Positions 9,231 to 18,207 of a stretch of 64,000 nucleotides of DNA are shown piece by piece; position 1 is the stretch's first letter; each line of letters begins with the position of its first letter. Source of the DNA: Lichenihabitans sp033947565 (lineage in GTDB: Bacteria > Pseudomonadota > Alphaproteobacteria > Rhizobiales > Beijerinckiaceae); contig NZ_JARPVX010000005.1 in the NCBI RefSeq assembly GCF_033947565.1, positions 1 to 64,000 of the forward strand, read 5' to 3'. The notes under the pieces were generated by a model. The model saw only the letters and a program-made list of their open reading frames with translations. It did not search any database and was not told the origin of the DNA. A program made the translations under genes and the position numbers.

Positions 9231-10004
9231 TCAAACGATGGTGTAGCCACCGTCGACCAGGAGATCGGCGCCGTTGATCATGGCGGCGGCGTCCGACGCG
9301 AGGAATACAGCGGCTGCAGCGATCTCTTCCGGATAAGCGAAGCGACCGGACGGGATGCGCTTCTTGGCGGCTTCGCCCTTTTCGCCACTCCAGGCTTGGC
9401 GGCCGAGATCGGTCAGGACCACGGTGGGCGAGATGGTGTTGACCGTGATCTTGTGACGACCCCATTCGGCGGCAAGCGTCTTCGACAAGCCGATGACGCC
9501 GAATTTCGACGCGCAATAGGCGGCGTGATCCTCGATCGCCACGGTGCCGGCCTGCGACGCGAGATTGATGATGCGCCCGCCTCGCCCGGCCGCGATCATC
9601 ATACGACCAACGGCCTGGGATACGAGGAAGCTGCCCTTCAGGTTGATGGCGATCGTCCGGTCCCAGGCATCCACGCCAAGATCCTCGGCAGGCGCCAGGG
9701 CTACGATGCCGGCACTGTTGACCGCAACATCGACGGACCCGAAGGCCTCCGCCACCGCGGCCACCGCTGTCTTGACCGACTGCGCATCGGACACGTCGCA
9801 CCGGAAAGCCTTGGCGCCCTGGCCGAGGCTCGCGGCCCTGGTTTCGGCCGCCTCGACCTGGATGTCGAGCAAGGCAAGCGTGGCACCCTTGGCCGCAAAG
9901 GCGGAGGCGATGGCCCATCCGATGCCCGACGAGGCGCCGGTCACCAGGGCGACCTTGCCGGCCATGCCGAAGTTGAGATCGAGGGGTGGGAGTTCGTCGC
10001 TCAT
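9231..10004 (-). CDS. Short-chain dehydrogenase, probable polyol dehydrogenase
   Basis: Classical 257-residue SDR: NAD(P)-binding TGASSGIG (about residues 22-29), NSAGI, the catalytic Ser in NLASQAG and Tyr/Lys in YCASK (about 160). Asp at the end of beta2 (LLDIQ) favours NAD(H). It is the last gene of the eight-gene minus-strand operon containing a ribose-type ABC transporter and DhaK/DhaL kinases. That context suggests it oxidises an imported polyol to a ketose, which the kinases then phosphorylate, as D-threitol dehydrogenase does ahead of erythrulose kinase in mycobacteria. The exact substrate cannot be read from sequence. Confidence 0.87.
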   Translation of the reverse strand: MSDELPPLDLNFGMAGKVALVTGASSGIGWAIASAFAAKGATLALLDIQVEAAETRAASLGQGAKAFRCDVSDAQSVKTAVAAVAEAFGSVDVAVNSAGIVALAPAEDLGVDAWDRTIAINLKGSFLVSQAVGRMMIAAGRGGRIINLASQAGTVAIEDHAAYCASKFGVIGLSKTLAAEWGRHKITVNTISPTVVLTDLGRQAWSGEKGEAAKKRIPSGRFAYPEEIAAAAVFLASDAAAMINGADLLVDGGYTIV

Positions 10005-10066
10005 GCGGATCGTCCTTGCTGCCTTTCATGTGGGGCTGGGGCGGCCAGCGCCGCCCCAGCCGATGA

Positions 10067-11071
10067 TCAAAGCTTCGTGCGGGCTTCGAGCAGTTGGTCG
10101 GCGTTGCCGGTCGTCACAGGCGTCCAGGGCACCAGGTAGTTCTTGGCCGTACCGTCGGCCCAGCCCATCGAGGGGTATTGCTTCCAGATCGGCGACTGCG
10201 GCTGGTAGTCGGGCTTCACCGCCTTGATGGCGATGTCGAGCGAGCCTTGCGCCTGAGCATTGGCGTCCTGCAGGATGGACGCCATGTCGCCCGTCTTCAC
10301 AGCGTTGATGGCGTCCGTCACGCCGTCGATGCCCGCGATGGCGAAGTCCTTGTCGTTGAGGCCCGCCGCCTTGATGGCCTCGATGGCGCCGAGTGCCATC
10401 TCGTCGTTCTGGCCGATGACGCCGTTGATCTGGCCCTTGTGCGAAACAAGCCAGTTCTCCATCAGCTTCTGGGCTTCGGCGCGCGACCAGTTGGCGGTCT
10501 GCATCTCAAGCACTTTCACATCCGGACACGCCTTGAGGGCCTTCTGGTTGCCTTCGAGGCGCTGGATCTGGCCGGACTGGCCGATGGGGCCTTCGATGAT
10601 CACGACATTGCCCTTGCAGCCGATCTTGTCGAGCACAGCCTTGCCTTCGAGCTCGCCCGCCTCGACATCGTTCGATCCGACATAGGCCGTGAGCAGGTCG
10701 GAATTGACGCGGGCGTTGGAACCGACCACTGGGATCTTGGCGTCATGGGCCGCCTGCACGGCCGCGGCGCCCGCCTCGACGTCCATCGGCACGAAGATGA
10801 TGGCATCGTATTTCTGCGTAATCATCGTGTTGAACTGTTCCTGCTGGACCAGTGCATCGTAGCGACCATCGAACACCGTGACCTCGACCTCGCCGCTCTT
10901 GACGGCCGGATGCTGCTTCAGCGCCGAAGTCCAGATCTGCATGAATTCGGCATTGAGGCCGTAGACCGTGGCGCCGATCTTCAACTTCGGCGCCGCCGAG
11001 GCCGGCGCCGCCGAGGCCGGAGCCGCAAAGGCCGCGGTGCTCATCGCAAGCGCGATCAATAGCTTCTTCAT
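10067..11071 (-). CDS. Ribose-type ABC transporter, periplasmic substrate-binding protein
   Basis: About 334 residues with a Sec signal peptide (MKKLLIALAMSTAAFAAPASA) containing a short repeat ASAAP-ASAAP near the cleavage region. The mature part is a type I periplasmic binding fold of the RbsB class, with markers such as DAIIFVPMDVEAG, VVGSNARVN, GQNDEMALGA and AGIDG. ATG 11071 is preferred over 11104 because a GGGAGGA ribosome site precedes it and the signal peptide starts there. It lies between permease and dehydrogenase genes of the operon and should bind the sugar or polyol in the periplasm. Confidence 0.92.
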   Translation of the reverse strand: MKKLLIALAMSTAAFAAPASAAPASAAPKLKIGATVYGLNAEFMQIWTSALKQHPAVKSGEVEVTVFDGRYDALVQQEQFNTMITQKYDAIIFVPMDVEAGAAAVQAAHDAKIPVVGSNARVNSDLLTAYVGSNDVEAGELEGKAVLDKIGCKGNVVIIEGPIGQSGQIQRLEGNQKALKACPDVKVLEMQTANWSRAEAQKLMENWLVSHKGQINGVIGQNDEMALGAIEAIKAAGLNDKDFAIAGIDGVTDAINAVKTGDMASILQDANAQAQGSLDIAIKAVKPDYQPQSPIWKQYPSMGWADGTAKNYLVPWTPVTTGNADQLLEARTKL

Positions 11072-11159
11072 CGTGTGTCCTCCCTCGAGGGTTATCGACC
11101 GCATCGCCTGATGGGTCGCCGTTCAGCCGACTTTGTTGCCGACCGCAGCCACGGAGCGT

Positions 11160-12170
11160 TCAGGCCCCTTGGTTTCTTTTTTGATCCAGCATGACGGCGC
11201 CGACGATCAGCGCGCCCTTGAGGATCTGTTGGTAGTAGGACTCGATCCCCAAGAGATCGAGGCCGTTGTTCATCACGCCGATGATCAGCGCGCCGATCAG
11301 GGTGCCGGTGACGCGGCCGACGCCGCCCGAAAGGCTTGTGCCGCCGATGACTACGGCCGCAATGGCGTCGAGCTCATAGGCGATGCCGGCCTGCGGCAGT
11401 GCCGACCCGGTCCGGGCCGACAGGATCATGCCTGCCAAGCCGGCCAGCGCGCCCGAGATGACGTAGACAGCGAAGCGGATCCGCACGACGTTGATGCCGG
11501 ACGTTACCGCCGCATGGGGGTTGCCGCCCACGGCGTAGATGTAGCGGCCGAACCGCGTGCGGGTGAGCACGAACCAGGACACGGCGAACACGAAGAGGAG
11601 GATGACAACCGGCAGCGGAATGCCGAACAGGTTGCCGGTGCCGATCCATCGGAATGCCGGCGTCAGGCTCGGGACCGGTCGGCCGCCCCCGTAGATCAGG
11701 GTCAGCCCGCGCGCGGCCGACAGCATGCCGAGTGTCGCCACAAAGGCCGGTACCGCGAAGCGCGACACGATCACGCCGATGATGGCGCCGCTGGCGACGC
11801 CGACCCCGATGCCGATCGCGAGCGCCACGACCATCGGATAAGGCCCGCCCGGCACGGTGGCCGAGGCCGAGGCCGTGACGAAGCTTGCGCTGACGATGCC
11901 CGCGAGGGCCGCGACCGAGCCCACTGACAGGTCGATGCCGCGGGTCAGGATGACAAAGGTCATGCCGATCGCCAGGACGCCGTTGATCGACGTCTGCAGC
12001 AGGATGTTCGAGATGTTGCCCGGCGTCAGGAAGAACTGGTTCGATGCCGCCAACACTGCGACCAGGATCACGAACGCGATGAAGATGCCGTATTCCTGGA
12101 TCAACAGGCGGCGTCGGTCCGATCCGAACCAGCCCTGTGTCGATTTTTTGGTGGTATCAGACACGCGCAC
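11160..12170 (-). CDS. Ribose-type ABC transporter, permease
   Basis: 336 residues, an RbsC-type inner membrane permease with about nine or ten hydrophobic segments after a short cytoplasmic N-terminus. Family markers are visible: GMTFVILTRGIDLSVGSVAA (about 75-94) and AVVIGGTSLSGGVGRVTGTL near the C-terminus. It sits between the ATPase gene (33-base gap) and the binding-protein gene (88-base gap) and forms the translocation path of the importer, presumably as a homodimer. Confidence 0.93.
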   Translation of the reverse strand: MRVSDTTKKSTQGWFGSDRRRLLIQEYGIFIAFVILVAVLAASNQFFLTPGNISNILLQTSINGVLAIGMTFVILTRGIDLSVGSVAALAGIVSASFVTASASATVPGGPYPMVVALAIGIGVGVASGAIIGVIVSRFAVPAFVATLGMLSAARGLTLIYGGGRPVPSLTPAFRWIGTGNLFGIPLPVVILLFVFAVSWFVLTRTRFGRYIYAVGGNPHAAVTSGINVVRIRFAVYVISGALAGLAGMILSARTGSALPQAGIAYELDAIAAVVIGGTSLSGGVGRVTGTLIGALIIGVMNNGLDLLGIESYYQQILKGALIVGAVMLDQKRNQGA

Positions 12171-12203
12171 TCACTCCCGTTGCGCCCCGAAGCTCGACGA
12201 CGG

Positions 12204-13694
12204 TCAGGTGGACAGATGGACGAGCGACGCCGCATTGGCGTCGCGACGATCGAGCGTGGCAACGGAGCGGCCGCTGCGCATGACCATGATGCGGTCCGAC
12301 AGGCCGAGCACCTCGTCGATCTCCGACGAAATCATCACCACGGTGCCGCCCGCGGCCGCGAAATCGCAGATGATGCGGTAGATCTCGCGTTTCGCCCCGA
12401 CATCGACGCCGCGGGTCGGCTCGTCAAGCAGCAGCACGCGGGGGTTGCGCAGGAACCACTTGCCCAACACGACCTTCTGTTGATTGCCGCCCGAAAGCCC
12501 GGACACCGACATGCGGTCCCGCGCGGCCTTGATGCCGAAGCGCTCGATCATCGCCTGGCTCGCGGCTTCCTCCGTGGCGCCTCGCATCACGAAGGCGGGG
12601 CTCATCTCGGGCAGGCTCGCCAACGCGATATTGGCGCGAACCGAGTCCGACAGGTTGAGGCCCGTCTTCTTGCGATCCTCGGTGACGAGCGCCAGGCCTT
12701 CGGCCATGGCGTCAGCGGGCTTGGCGATCCGGGTCGGAGCGCCATCGAGCAGGATCTGTCCCGACGCCTTTGGGTCGAGGCCGAACAGGCCATCGAAGAT
12801 CTCCGTCCGGCCAGAGCCCATCAGGCCATAGATGCCGAAGATCTCGCCCTTCCGCACCTCGAACGAGATGTCGTCGATCCGACCGGGGCTGGTCAGGCCT
12901 CTGACCTCCAGCCCCACGGCTTCGGTCGGCGCATTGGTCTTGATGTATTCTTCGCCGAGGTCGCGCCCGACGATCATCTTGATGAGGCCCTGCCGGTCGA
13001 CGTCCGCCAGGGCGCCGTCGCCCACGTAGGCGCCGTCACGGAACACCGTATAGCTGTCGGCAATCTGAAATATTTCGGACAACCGATGCGACACGTAGAC
13101 GATGCCGCGGCCTTGGCTTTTCAGGCGCCCGATCGCCGCGAACAGGTGCTGGGCCTCCCGTTCGCCGAGCGCCGAGGTCGGCTCGTCCATGAAGATGACT
13201 TCGGCGTCGTGGCTCAGTGCCTTGGCGATCTCGACGAGCTGCATTTCGGCGACCGACAGGGTCGCCATGGTCTGGGTGGCGCGGATGTCGAATGCGAGCG
13301 TGTCGAGAAGCGCCTGCGCGGCCTTGTTCATGGCTCGGAAGTCGATGCCTCCGAAGCGCCCGGCGTGTTCGCGTCCGAGATAGATGTTTTCCGCCACCGT
13401 CATATGCGGGACGGGGCTGAGCTCCTGCTCGATGATGGCGATCCCGGAAGCCAGCGCCTCGGCCGGGTTCGCGAAGTCGACCTCCACGCCACGCCGCCAG
13501 ATCGTGCCGCCGTCACGCTTGCGGATGCCCATCAGGATGGACAGGAAGGTCGACTTGCCGGCGCCGTTGCCGCCGCAAAGCGCATGCACCGACCCTGGGG
13601 CGAGCGCGAAGCGGCCGTCCCGGAGCGCGACGACGCCGCCATAGGATTTGCGCAATCCTTCGACGCGCAGGAGGGGTTCAGTCGCGGTCGTCAT
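12204..13694 (-). CDS. Ribose-type ABC transporter, double ATPase
   Basis: 496 residues, an RbsA-type protein with two tandem ATP-binding cassettes. The first has Walker A GGNGAGKST (about residue 41) and the Walker B region VIFMDEPTSALGE. The second has the usual degenerate P-loop YGLMGSGRTE, an intact signature LSGGNQQKVVLGKW and VLLLDEPTRGVDVG. Its ATG overlaps the stop of the upstream DhaL gene by four bases, showing translational coupling in the operon. It energises import of the operon's substrate. Confidence 0.94.
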   Translation of the reverse strand: MTTATEPLLRVEGLRKSYGGVVALRDGRFALAPGSVHALCGGNGAGKSTFLSILMGIRKRDGGTIWRRGVEVDFANPAEALASGIAIIEQELSPVPHMTVAENIYLGREHAGRFGGIDFRAMNKAAQALLDTLAFDIRATQTMATLSVAEMQLVEIAKALSHDAEVIFMDEPTSALGEREAQHLFAAIGRLKSQGRGIVYVSHRLSEIFQIADSYTVFRDGAYVGDGALADVDRQGLIKMIVGRDLGEEYIKTNAPTEAVGLEVRGLTSPGRIDDISFEVRKGEIFGIYGLMGSGRTEIFDGLFGLDPKASGQILLDGAPTRIAKPADAMAEGLALVTEDRKKTGLNLSDSVRANIALASLPEMSPAFVMRGATEEAASQAMIERFGIKAARDRMSVSGLSGGNQQKVVLGKWFLRNPRVLLLDEPTRGVDVGAKREIYRIICDFAAAGGTVVMISSEIDEVLGLSDRIMVMRSGRSVATLDRRDANAASLVHLST

Positions 13695-14383
13695 GCTGCC
13701 CCGAACTCCGTTCGCATGGCTTCGATGATGATGGCGGCCGATGCCGCGCCGGGGTCGAGATGGCCGAGGGAGCGCTGGCCGAGGCGAGCCGCGCGACCCC
13801 GGGCCGCCACCATGGATCGCGTACCCTCGGCGCCTGCCGACGCGGCCTCCGCGACCCTGGCCCAGAAGGCCGGCCGATCCGCGCCAGCCCGCAAGGCCGC
13901 CTCACCCGCATCCGCGGCCGGCAACCAGACGTCCAGCATGGTCTTGTCGCCACGCTGCCCCTTGCCCCGGCGCTGAATGCCCGATCCGATTGCGGCCAGC
14001 ATGGCGGCTTGCGCCGCGGCGTCGAACCGGATGCAGCCTTCGAGCGAACGGGCCGCGCTTCCGAGACCCGCCGCATAGAGCGGGCCCGTCGAGGCGCCGA
14101 CCGCGTCGAGGAAAGCCGCGGCCGCGCTGTCGAAGACGTCCGATGGGGTGGCTTGAGCTGGGTCGAGGCGGCGCAGCGCCACGATGACGGCCCGGAACCC
14201 GAGCGCCATGGTGATGCCGTGATCGGCGTCACCGATGGCGCCGTCGAGGACTCCGAGCCTGTCCTTCTCGTGCTCTACCGCCTCAGCGATCCGGCCGAAC
14301 AGGCGGATCAGCCCCGCCGCCGCGCCCGATGGCAGCGACCCATTGCGCTCGGGCGGCCTCTGTGCTTGTGCGGGCCCCATCAT
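13691..14383 (-). CDS. dhaL: Dihydroxyacetone kinase-type subunit DhaL (second copy)
   Basis: Nucleotide-binding subunit of a two-subunit ketose kinase. The Mg-binding Asp motif reads LDGAIGDADHGITMALGF (about residue 47), differing from the usual GDGDHG by one Ala; GASTGPLYAAG and GDKTMLDVWLP are also present. At 230 residues it is of normal DhaL length. It overlaps the SorC-DhaK fusion gene upstream (ATGA) and the ABC ATPase gene downstream by four bases, so its partner is most likely the fused DhaK. No DhaM-type PTS subunit lies in the operon, so direct use of ATP is more likely than PTS phosphate, but this is inference. Confidence 0.85.
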   Translation of the reverse strand: MMGPAQAQRPPERNGSLPSGAAAGLIRLFGRIAEAVEHEKDRLGVLDGAIGDADHGITMALGFRAVIVALRRLDPAQATPSDVFDSAAAAFLDAVGASTGPLYAAGLGSAARSLEGCIRFDAAAQAAMLAAIGSGIQRRGKGQRGDKTMLDVWLPAADAGEAALRAGADRPAFWARVAEAASAGAEGTRSMVAARGRAARLGQRSLGHLDPGAASAAIIIEAMRTEFGAA

Positions 14384-16476
14384 GGCGAACCCGTCCCGGT
14401 CCGCCAGGCGGGCGTATCGCAGGGATGCTGCAGGAGGCCGGCCAGTTCATCGTCGAGATGCAGCAGCGAGATCGACGCGCCGGCCATGTCGAGCGCTGTG
14501 CAATAAGACCCGACGAGGCTCGCCGCGACATCGATGTTCTTCACCGTCAGCCGCTGCGACACCCGGCGGAACAGCAGGTAGAGCTCCATCAGCGGCGTCG
14601 CTCCGAAGCCGTTGACCAGCACCGCCACGCGGTCGCCCCGCGCGGCTACCATCTCGGCCAGGATTGGGTCCATCATCGCATCGACGGTCTGATCCGCGGT
14701 ACCGATCGATTGTCGGACGATGCCGGGTTCGCCATGGATGCCGACGCCCATCTCCATCTCGTCAGGTCCGATGGTGAAATTGTAGCGCCGCGTATGCGGC
14801 ATCGCGCAGGGCTCGAGCGCGACCCCCACCGAGAAGGTGCGGGCATTGGCCTTGCGGGCGAGCGCCTCGCAGCGCTCGAGCGGCAAGCCAAGATCGCAGG
14901 CCGCGCCGGCGATCTTGAATACAAAGACGTTGCCCGCCGTGCCGCGCCGGCCCTGGCGATCCTCGATCGGCGAGGAAGCGACGTCGTCGGTCGTCACCAC
15001 GGTGCGGACCTCGATGCCATCGGCGGCAATACGATCGGCCGCCATCTCGAAATTCATGATGTCGCCGGCATAATTTCCATGGACCAGCAGCACGCCCGCA
15101 CCGCCCGACGCCGCATGGGCGGCACACACGATCGGGTCTGGCGGCGGCGATGAGAACACATTGCCGACCGCGACCGCATCGGCCATGCCGTGACCGACAT
15201 AGCCCAGGAAACAGGGTTCGTGCCCCGCACCACCCCCGATCACCAGCCCGACCTTGCCGGTGCGTGGCCCCTTGATGGCCCGGAAGGCCCGGCGCGTCCC
15301 CTTGATCGCCGTCAGGTGAGTGCGGTGCGCCGCGATCGCGCCGTCCAGCATCTCGTCGACGACGTCATCCGGGTCGTTGAGGAACTTCTTGGCCAGAAGT
15401 CTCGGCCCTGCCGCAGGGGCCTCAGCCGGCAAACGCGTCACCGAAGACCGCCCGGTAATCCGCGCAGCGCCATCGGCGTTGAGGATGCCCTGACCCGTGG
15501 CGGCATCGGTGACCAGGACGTTGACGAGCCGGCCGCGCAGCGCCGCCAAGATTGCAGGCACCTTGTCGAAGCCGCCCGCGACCGCGATGCGCCGGTCTAT
15601 CGATTGGAGGTCCGGCAATTCGAGGCCGATCATGCGCTCGTCGAGCGGGCCCGTCACCGGCCGGCCTTGGGCATCGATGAAGCGCCCCGCCACGACTCCG
15701 ACGGCGTTGCGCGCAAGATAATTCGTCAGCGACACCGCATCGAAGAAGCCGCTGGCATGCAGCGTCGATTCGGGTCGCAACGACGACACGCCCAGCACGG
15801 CGCGACTGGCCTGCCGCAACTGCGTCAGCTGCTGCTTCACCAGAGGCTCGTCGATCAGCAGGCGGCGGACGGCGGCATCGGCCACGATAGCCGGGGCGGC
15901 AATCGGCACCATGCGCCCGTGAAGAGCCTCGGCGAGCGCCGTCGCGCAGCGCTCGGGCGTGTAGGGTACATCCGCCGCCATGCCTCCGGTGGCCTGCACC
16001 ACGGTGACGTCTTGCAGGCCGCTGACGCGCAGGTGCTTGGCAACCGACAGCACAGTGCGGCCCCAAACGGCGGCCACGACGTCTCCCGACCGCACCATGC
16101 GGGCCAACACCTGCGCGCCGGCCGCGCCGAGCCGCTCGATGGCGGGGCGCGCCGCACCGTCGTCTGGGATGATAAAGCAGTCGTGTAGACCGAAATGCCG
16201 CTTCAACTCTTCGGCGACCGAGAGCGCCGCCAAGCGCTTGGGGTCGAGCGAAATATTGACGATGCCGCGCTCGCGCGCTTCCGCCAGATAGCTGTTCACC
16301 GTGGCTCGCGAAATGCCCATGACATCGGCGATCTCGCCCTGGGTCAGCCGGTCCTCATAATAAAGCCAACAGGCCCACACGAACGGGTCGTCGCCGAAAC
16401 GGAGCGGGACGTCGGGCGATGGCCCGGAGGCTGCCCCTAGGGCAGGTCTGCCTTTGCGCAGCGCGGCCACGCTCAT
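14380..16476 (-). CDS. Fusion of SorC-type transcription regulator and DhaK kinase subunit
   Basis: 698 residues. The N-terminal part (about 40-95) has a sigma70-r4/SorC-like helix-turn-helix (LTQGEIADVMGISRATVNSY), followed by a SorC sugar-binding domain (about 100-345; VVAAVWGRTVLSVA). The C-terminal part (about 370-690) is a complete DhaK: GLVIGGGAGHEPCFLGYVG, GNYAGDIMNF and GIHGEPGI with the His (about 579) that binds the ketose covalently. A second open stretch to 16566 adds 30 Arg-rich residues; ATG 16476 is preferred since it avoids overlap with the upstream DhaL gene. The fusion would join catabolic enzyme and operon regulator in one chain. I recall such bifunctional annotations in databases, so the architecture is uncommon rather than unknown. 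Confidence 0.85.
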   Translation of the reverse strand: MSVAALRKGRPALGAASGPSPDVPLRFGDDPFVWACWLYYEDRLTQGEIADVMGISRATVNSYLAEARERGIVNISLDPKRLAALSVAEELKRHFGLHDCFIIPDDGAARPAIERLGAAGAQVLARMVRSGDVVAAVWGRTVLSVAKHLRVSGLQDVTVVQATGGMAADVPYTPERCATALAEALHGRMVPIAAPAIVADAAVRRLLIDEPLVKQQLTQLRQASRAVLGVSSLRPESTLHASGFFDAVSLTNYLARNAVGVVAGRFIDAQGRPVTGPLDERMIGLELPDLQSIDRRIAVAGGFDKVPAILAALRGRLVNVLVTDAATGQGILNADGAARITGRSSVTRLPAEAPAAGPRLLAKKFLNDPDDVVDEMLDGAIAAHRTHLTAIKGTRRAFRAIKGPRTGKVGLVIGGGAGHEPCFLGYVGHGMADAVAVGNVFSSPPPDPIVCAAHAASGGAGVLLVHGNYAGDIMNFEMAADRIAADGIEVRTVVTTDDVASSPIEDRQGRRGTAGNVFVFKIAGAACDLGLPLERCEALARKANARTFSVGVALEPCAMPHTRRYNFTIGPDEMEMGVGIHGEPGIVRQSIGTADQTVDAMMDPILAEMVAARGDRVAVLVNGFGATPLMELYLLFRRVSQRLTVKNIDVAASLVGSYCTALDMAGASISLLHLDDELAGLLQHPCDTPAWRTGTGSP

Positions 16477-16540
16477 GCGACGCGCATCACGCCGCGTAGC
16501 CGGCAGGCGCCGGGACCGAGTCCGCTGGGGACGGCGACGT

Positions 16541-17185
16541 TCAGGACGCGAGCTTCGCGGTAGCACCCTCGGCGAGGGTGCTCAGGATGAGCGCACAGGA
16601 GGTCGCACCCGCATCGAGCACGCCGCGCGAGCGTTCCCCGAGCCGGCTGGCGCGGCCGAGCTTGGCCACGAGGTCCACCGTGCTGTCGCGGCCTTCGTCG
16701 GCCGCTTTCGTCAGTGCCGAAAGCGCCACCGCGAAGGAAGCGCCGGACGCGACGGCCGCATCGAAGGCCTGGATCGCGGGGACCAGCGCATCGAGCAGGG
16801 TCTTGTCGCCGACCTTGGCGCCGCCGATGGCCTGAACCTCGCCGAGCCCGGCATGGAGCATGCGACTGAAGGTGTTTGCATCGATGGTGCCGTCGCCCTT
16901 CAGTGCCTCGGCGAAGCCCGTGAACATTACGCCATAGAGCGGCCCCATGGAGCCGCCGATCTCGCCCATCAGCACGGTGCCGAGCGCGTCGAGCGCCTCG
17001 GACAGGCTGGGGGTGCCGCCCCGCAGGCGGTCGGCTGCCATGCCGAAGCCCTTGGCCATGTTCACGCCGTGGTCGCCGTCGCCGATCTTGCCGTCGATTT
17101 CGCTGAGATAAGCCTTGTTGGCGATGATCCGGTCCGCCATGGCGAGCACCAGGTCGCCGGCCCCCGCGTCGCTGAAGTGTTGCAT
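16541..17185 (-). CDS. dhaL: Dihydroxyacetone kinase-type subunit DhaL (first copy)
   Basis: 214 residues with the full DhaL signature: Mg-binding DGKIGDGDHGVNMAKGF (about residue 30), GEIGGSMGPLYGV and GDKTLLDALVP, then the C-terminal helix bundle with RASRLGERSRGVLDAGA. ATG 17185 is chosen because a GGAG ribosome site lies just upstream; the longer frame from 17233 overlaps the DhaK stop. It follows the stand-alone DhaK gene by about 30 bases and should form the kinase with that protein, transferring phosphate from bound nucleotide to the DhaK-bound ketose. Confidence 0.92.
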   Translation of the reverse strand: MQHFSDAGAGDLVLAMADRIIANKAYLSEIDGKIGDGDHGVNMAKGFGMAADRLRGGTPSLSEALDALGTVLMGEIGGSMGPLYGVMFTGFAEALKGDGTIDANTFSRMLHAGLGEVQAIGGAKVGDKTLLDALVPAIQAFDAAVASGASFAVALSALTKAADEGRDSTVDLVAKLGRASRLGERSRGVLDAGATSCALILSTLAEGATAKLAS

Positions 17186-17214
17186 GGGCTTCTCCACTTC
17201 TGGAAGCGCGTCGA

Positions 17215-18207
17215 TCAGAACGGGGCCGGGCAACGGACGGGGACGTCGAGCAACGTCTTGAATTCGTCGTCGAGTGCCATCACGGTCAGGGTCGCCCCGA
17301 CCATTTCGAGCGAGGTGAAGTAATTGCCAACGAACGTCCGGTGCACCGTCAAGCCGCGTGCCGCGATTTCCGCTGCGACTGTGTCGTTGAGGATGTAGAG
17401 CTCGTTGAGTGGCGTGGCCCCGAGCCCCGACAGCAACACCGCGACCTCCCGGCCGGCGGGAAGATCATGGTCGTCGAGCACGATCTTGCACATGTCGCGC
17501 GCGACCTCGGCCGCGGTCTTCAGCGCCTCGACCCGGATGCCCGGCTCGCCGTGATGCCCGATGCCGACCTCCATGGTGCCGGCCTCGATAGCGAAGTTCG
17601 GATGGCCCACGGCCGGCAGCGTGCAGGGACCCAGGCCGACGCCGATCGAACGGCAGTTGTCGATGGCCTTCTGGGCCGTGGCGCGGACGGCCTCGAGGTC
17701 GGCGCCAGCGGCCGCCTTGGCGCTTCCGCACTTCCACATGAAAATCTCGCCCGCAACGCCGCGACGCTTTTCGCGCTCGTCGGGTCCGGCCGAACAAACG
17801 TCGTCGTTGGCCACCACGGTGGCGACCGTGATGCCGTCCTTGGCGGCCAGCCGCGTGGCCATCTTCACGTTCATGTTGTCGCCCGCATAGTTGCCATAAA
17901 GGCAGACCACGCCCGCGCCACCGTCCGCAGCCTTGAAGGCATCATGGAAGCTCTTGGCGGTTGGCGAGGAGAACAATTCACCGACCGCAACGGCGTCGAG
18001 CATGTTGTGCCCCACGTAGCCGATAAATGCCGGCTCGTGGCCCGATCCGCCGCCCGTCACCACGCCCACCTTGCCGGCGACGGGCGCTTGCGTCGCGATC
18101 ACGACGCGCGGGTTGTCGCCGAGCCGGATGAGGTCGCCATGGGCTTTGGCGAAGCCGCTGACGGTGTCTTCCACCACACGGTCAGGGTCATTGATGAAGC
18201 GCTGCAT
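17215..18207 (-). CDS. dhaK: Dihydroxyacetone kinase-type subunit DhaK
   Basis: 330 residues, normal DhaK length. Visible motifs are GVVTGGGSGHEPAFIGYVG (about 48-66), LYGNYAGDNMN and GIGHHGEPGI, whose His (near residue 218) forms the covalent hemiaminal with the substrate. It is the first gene of the minus-strand operon, which continues with DhaL, the SorC-DhaK fusion, another DhaL, the ABC transporter and the dehydrogenase. Substrate could be dihydroxyacetone or a four-carbon ketose such as erythrulose; the dehydrogenase and transporter in the operon favour the latter, without proof. Confidence 0.92.
   Translation of the reverse strand: MQRFINDPDRVVEDTVSGFAKAHGDLIRLGDNPRVVIATQAPVAGKVGVVTGGGSGHEPAFIGYVGHNMLDAVAVGELFSSPTAKSFHDAFKAADGGAGVVCLYGNYAGDNMNVKMATRLAAKDGITVATVVANDDVCSAGPDEREKRRGVAGEIFMWKCGSAKAAAGADLEAVRATAQKAIDNCRSIGVGLGPCTLPAVGHPNFAIEAGTMEVGIGHHGEPGIRVEALKTAAEVARDMCKIVLDDHDLPAGREVAVLLSGLGATPLNELYILNDTVAAEIAARGLTVHRTFVGNYFTSLEMVGATLTVMALDDEFKTLLDVPVRCPAPF

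Noticed and set aside
12180..13976. 598-codon open frame on the plus strand
   Set aside because: It is antisense to the ABC ATPase gene, which has clear Walker and signature motifs; the shadow frame has no ribosome site or domain.
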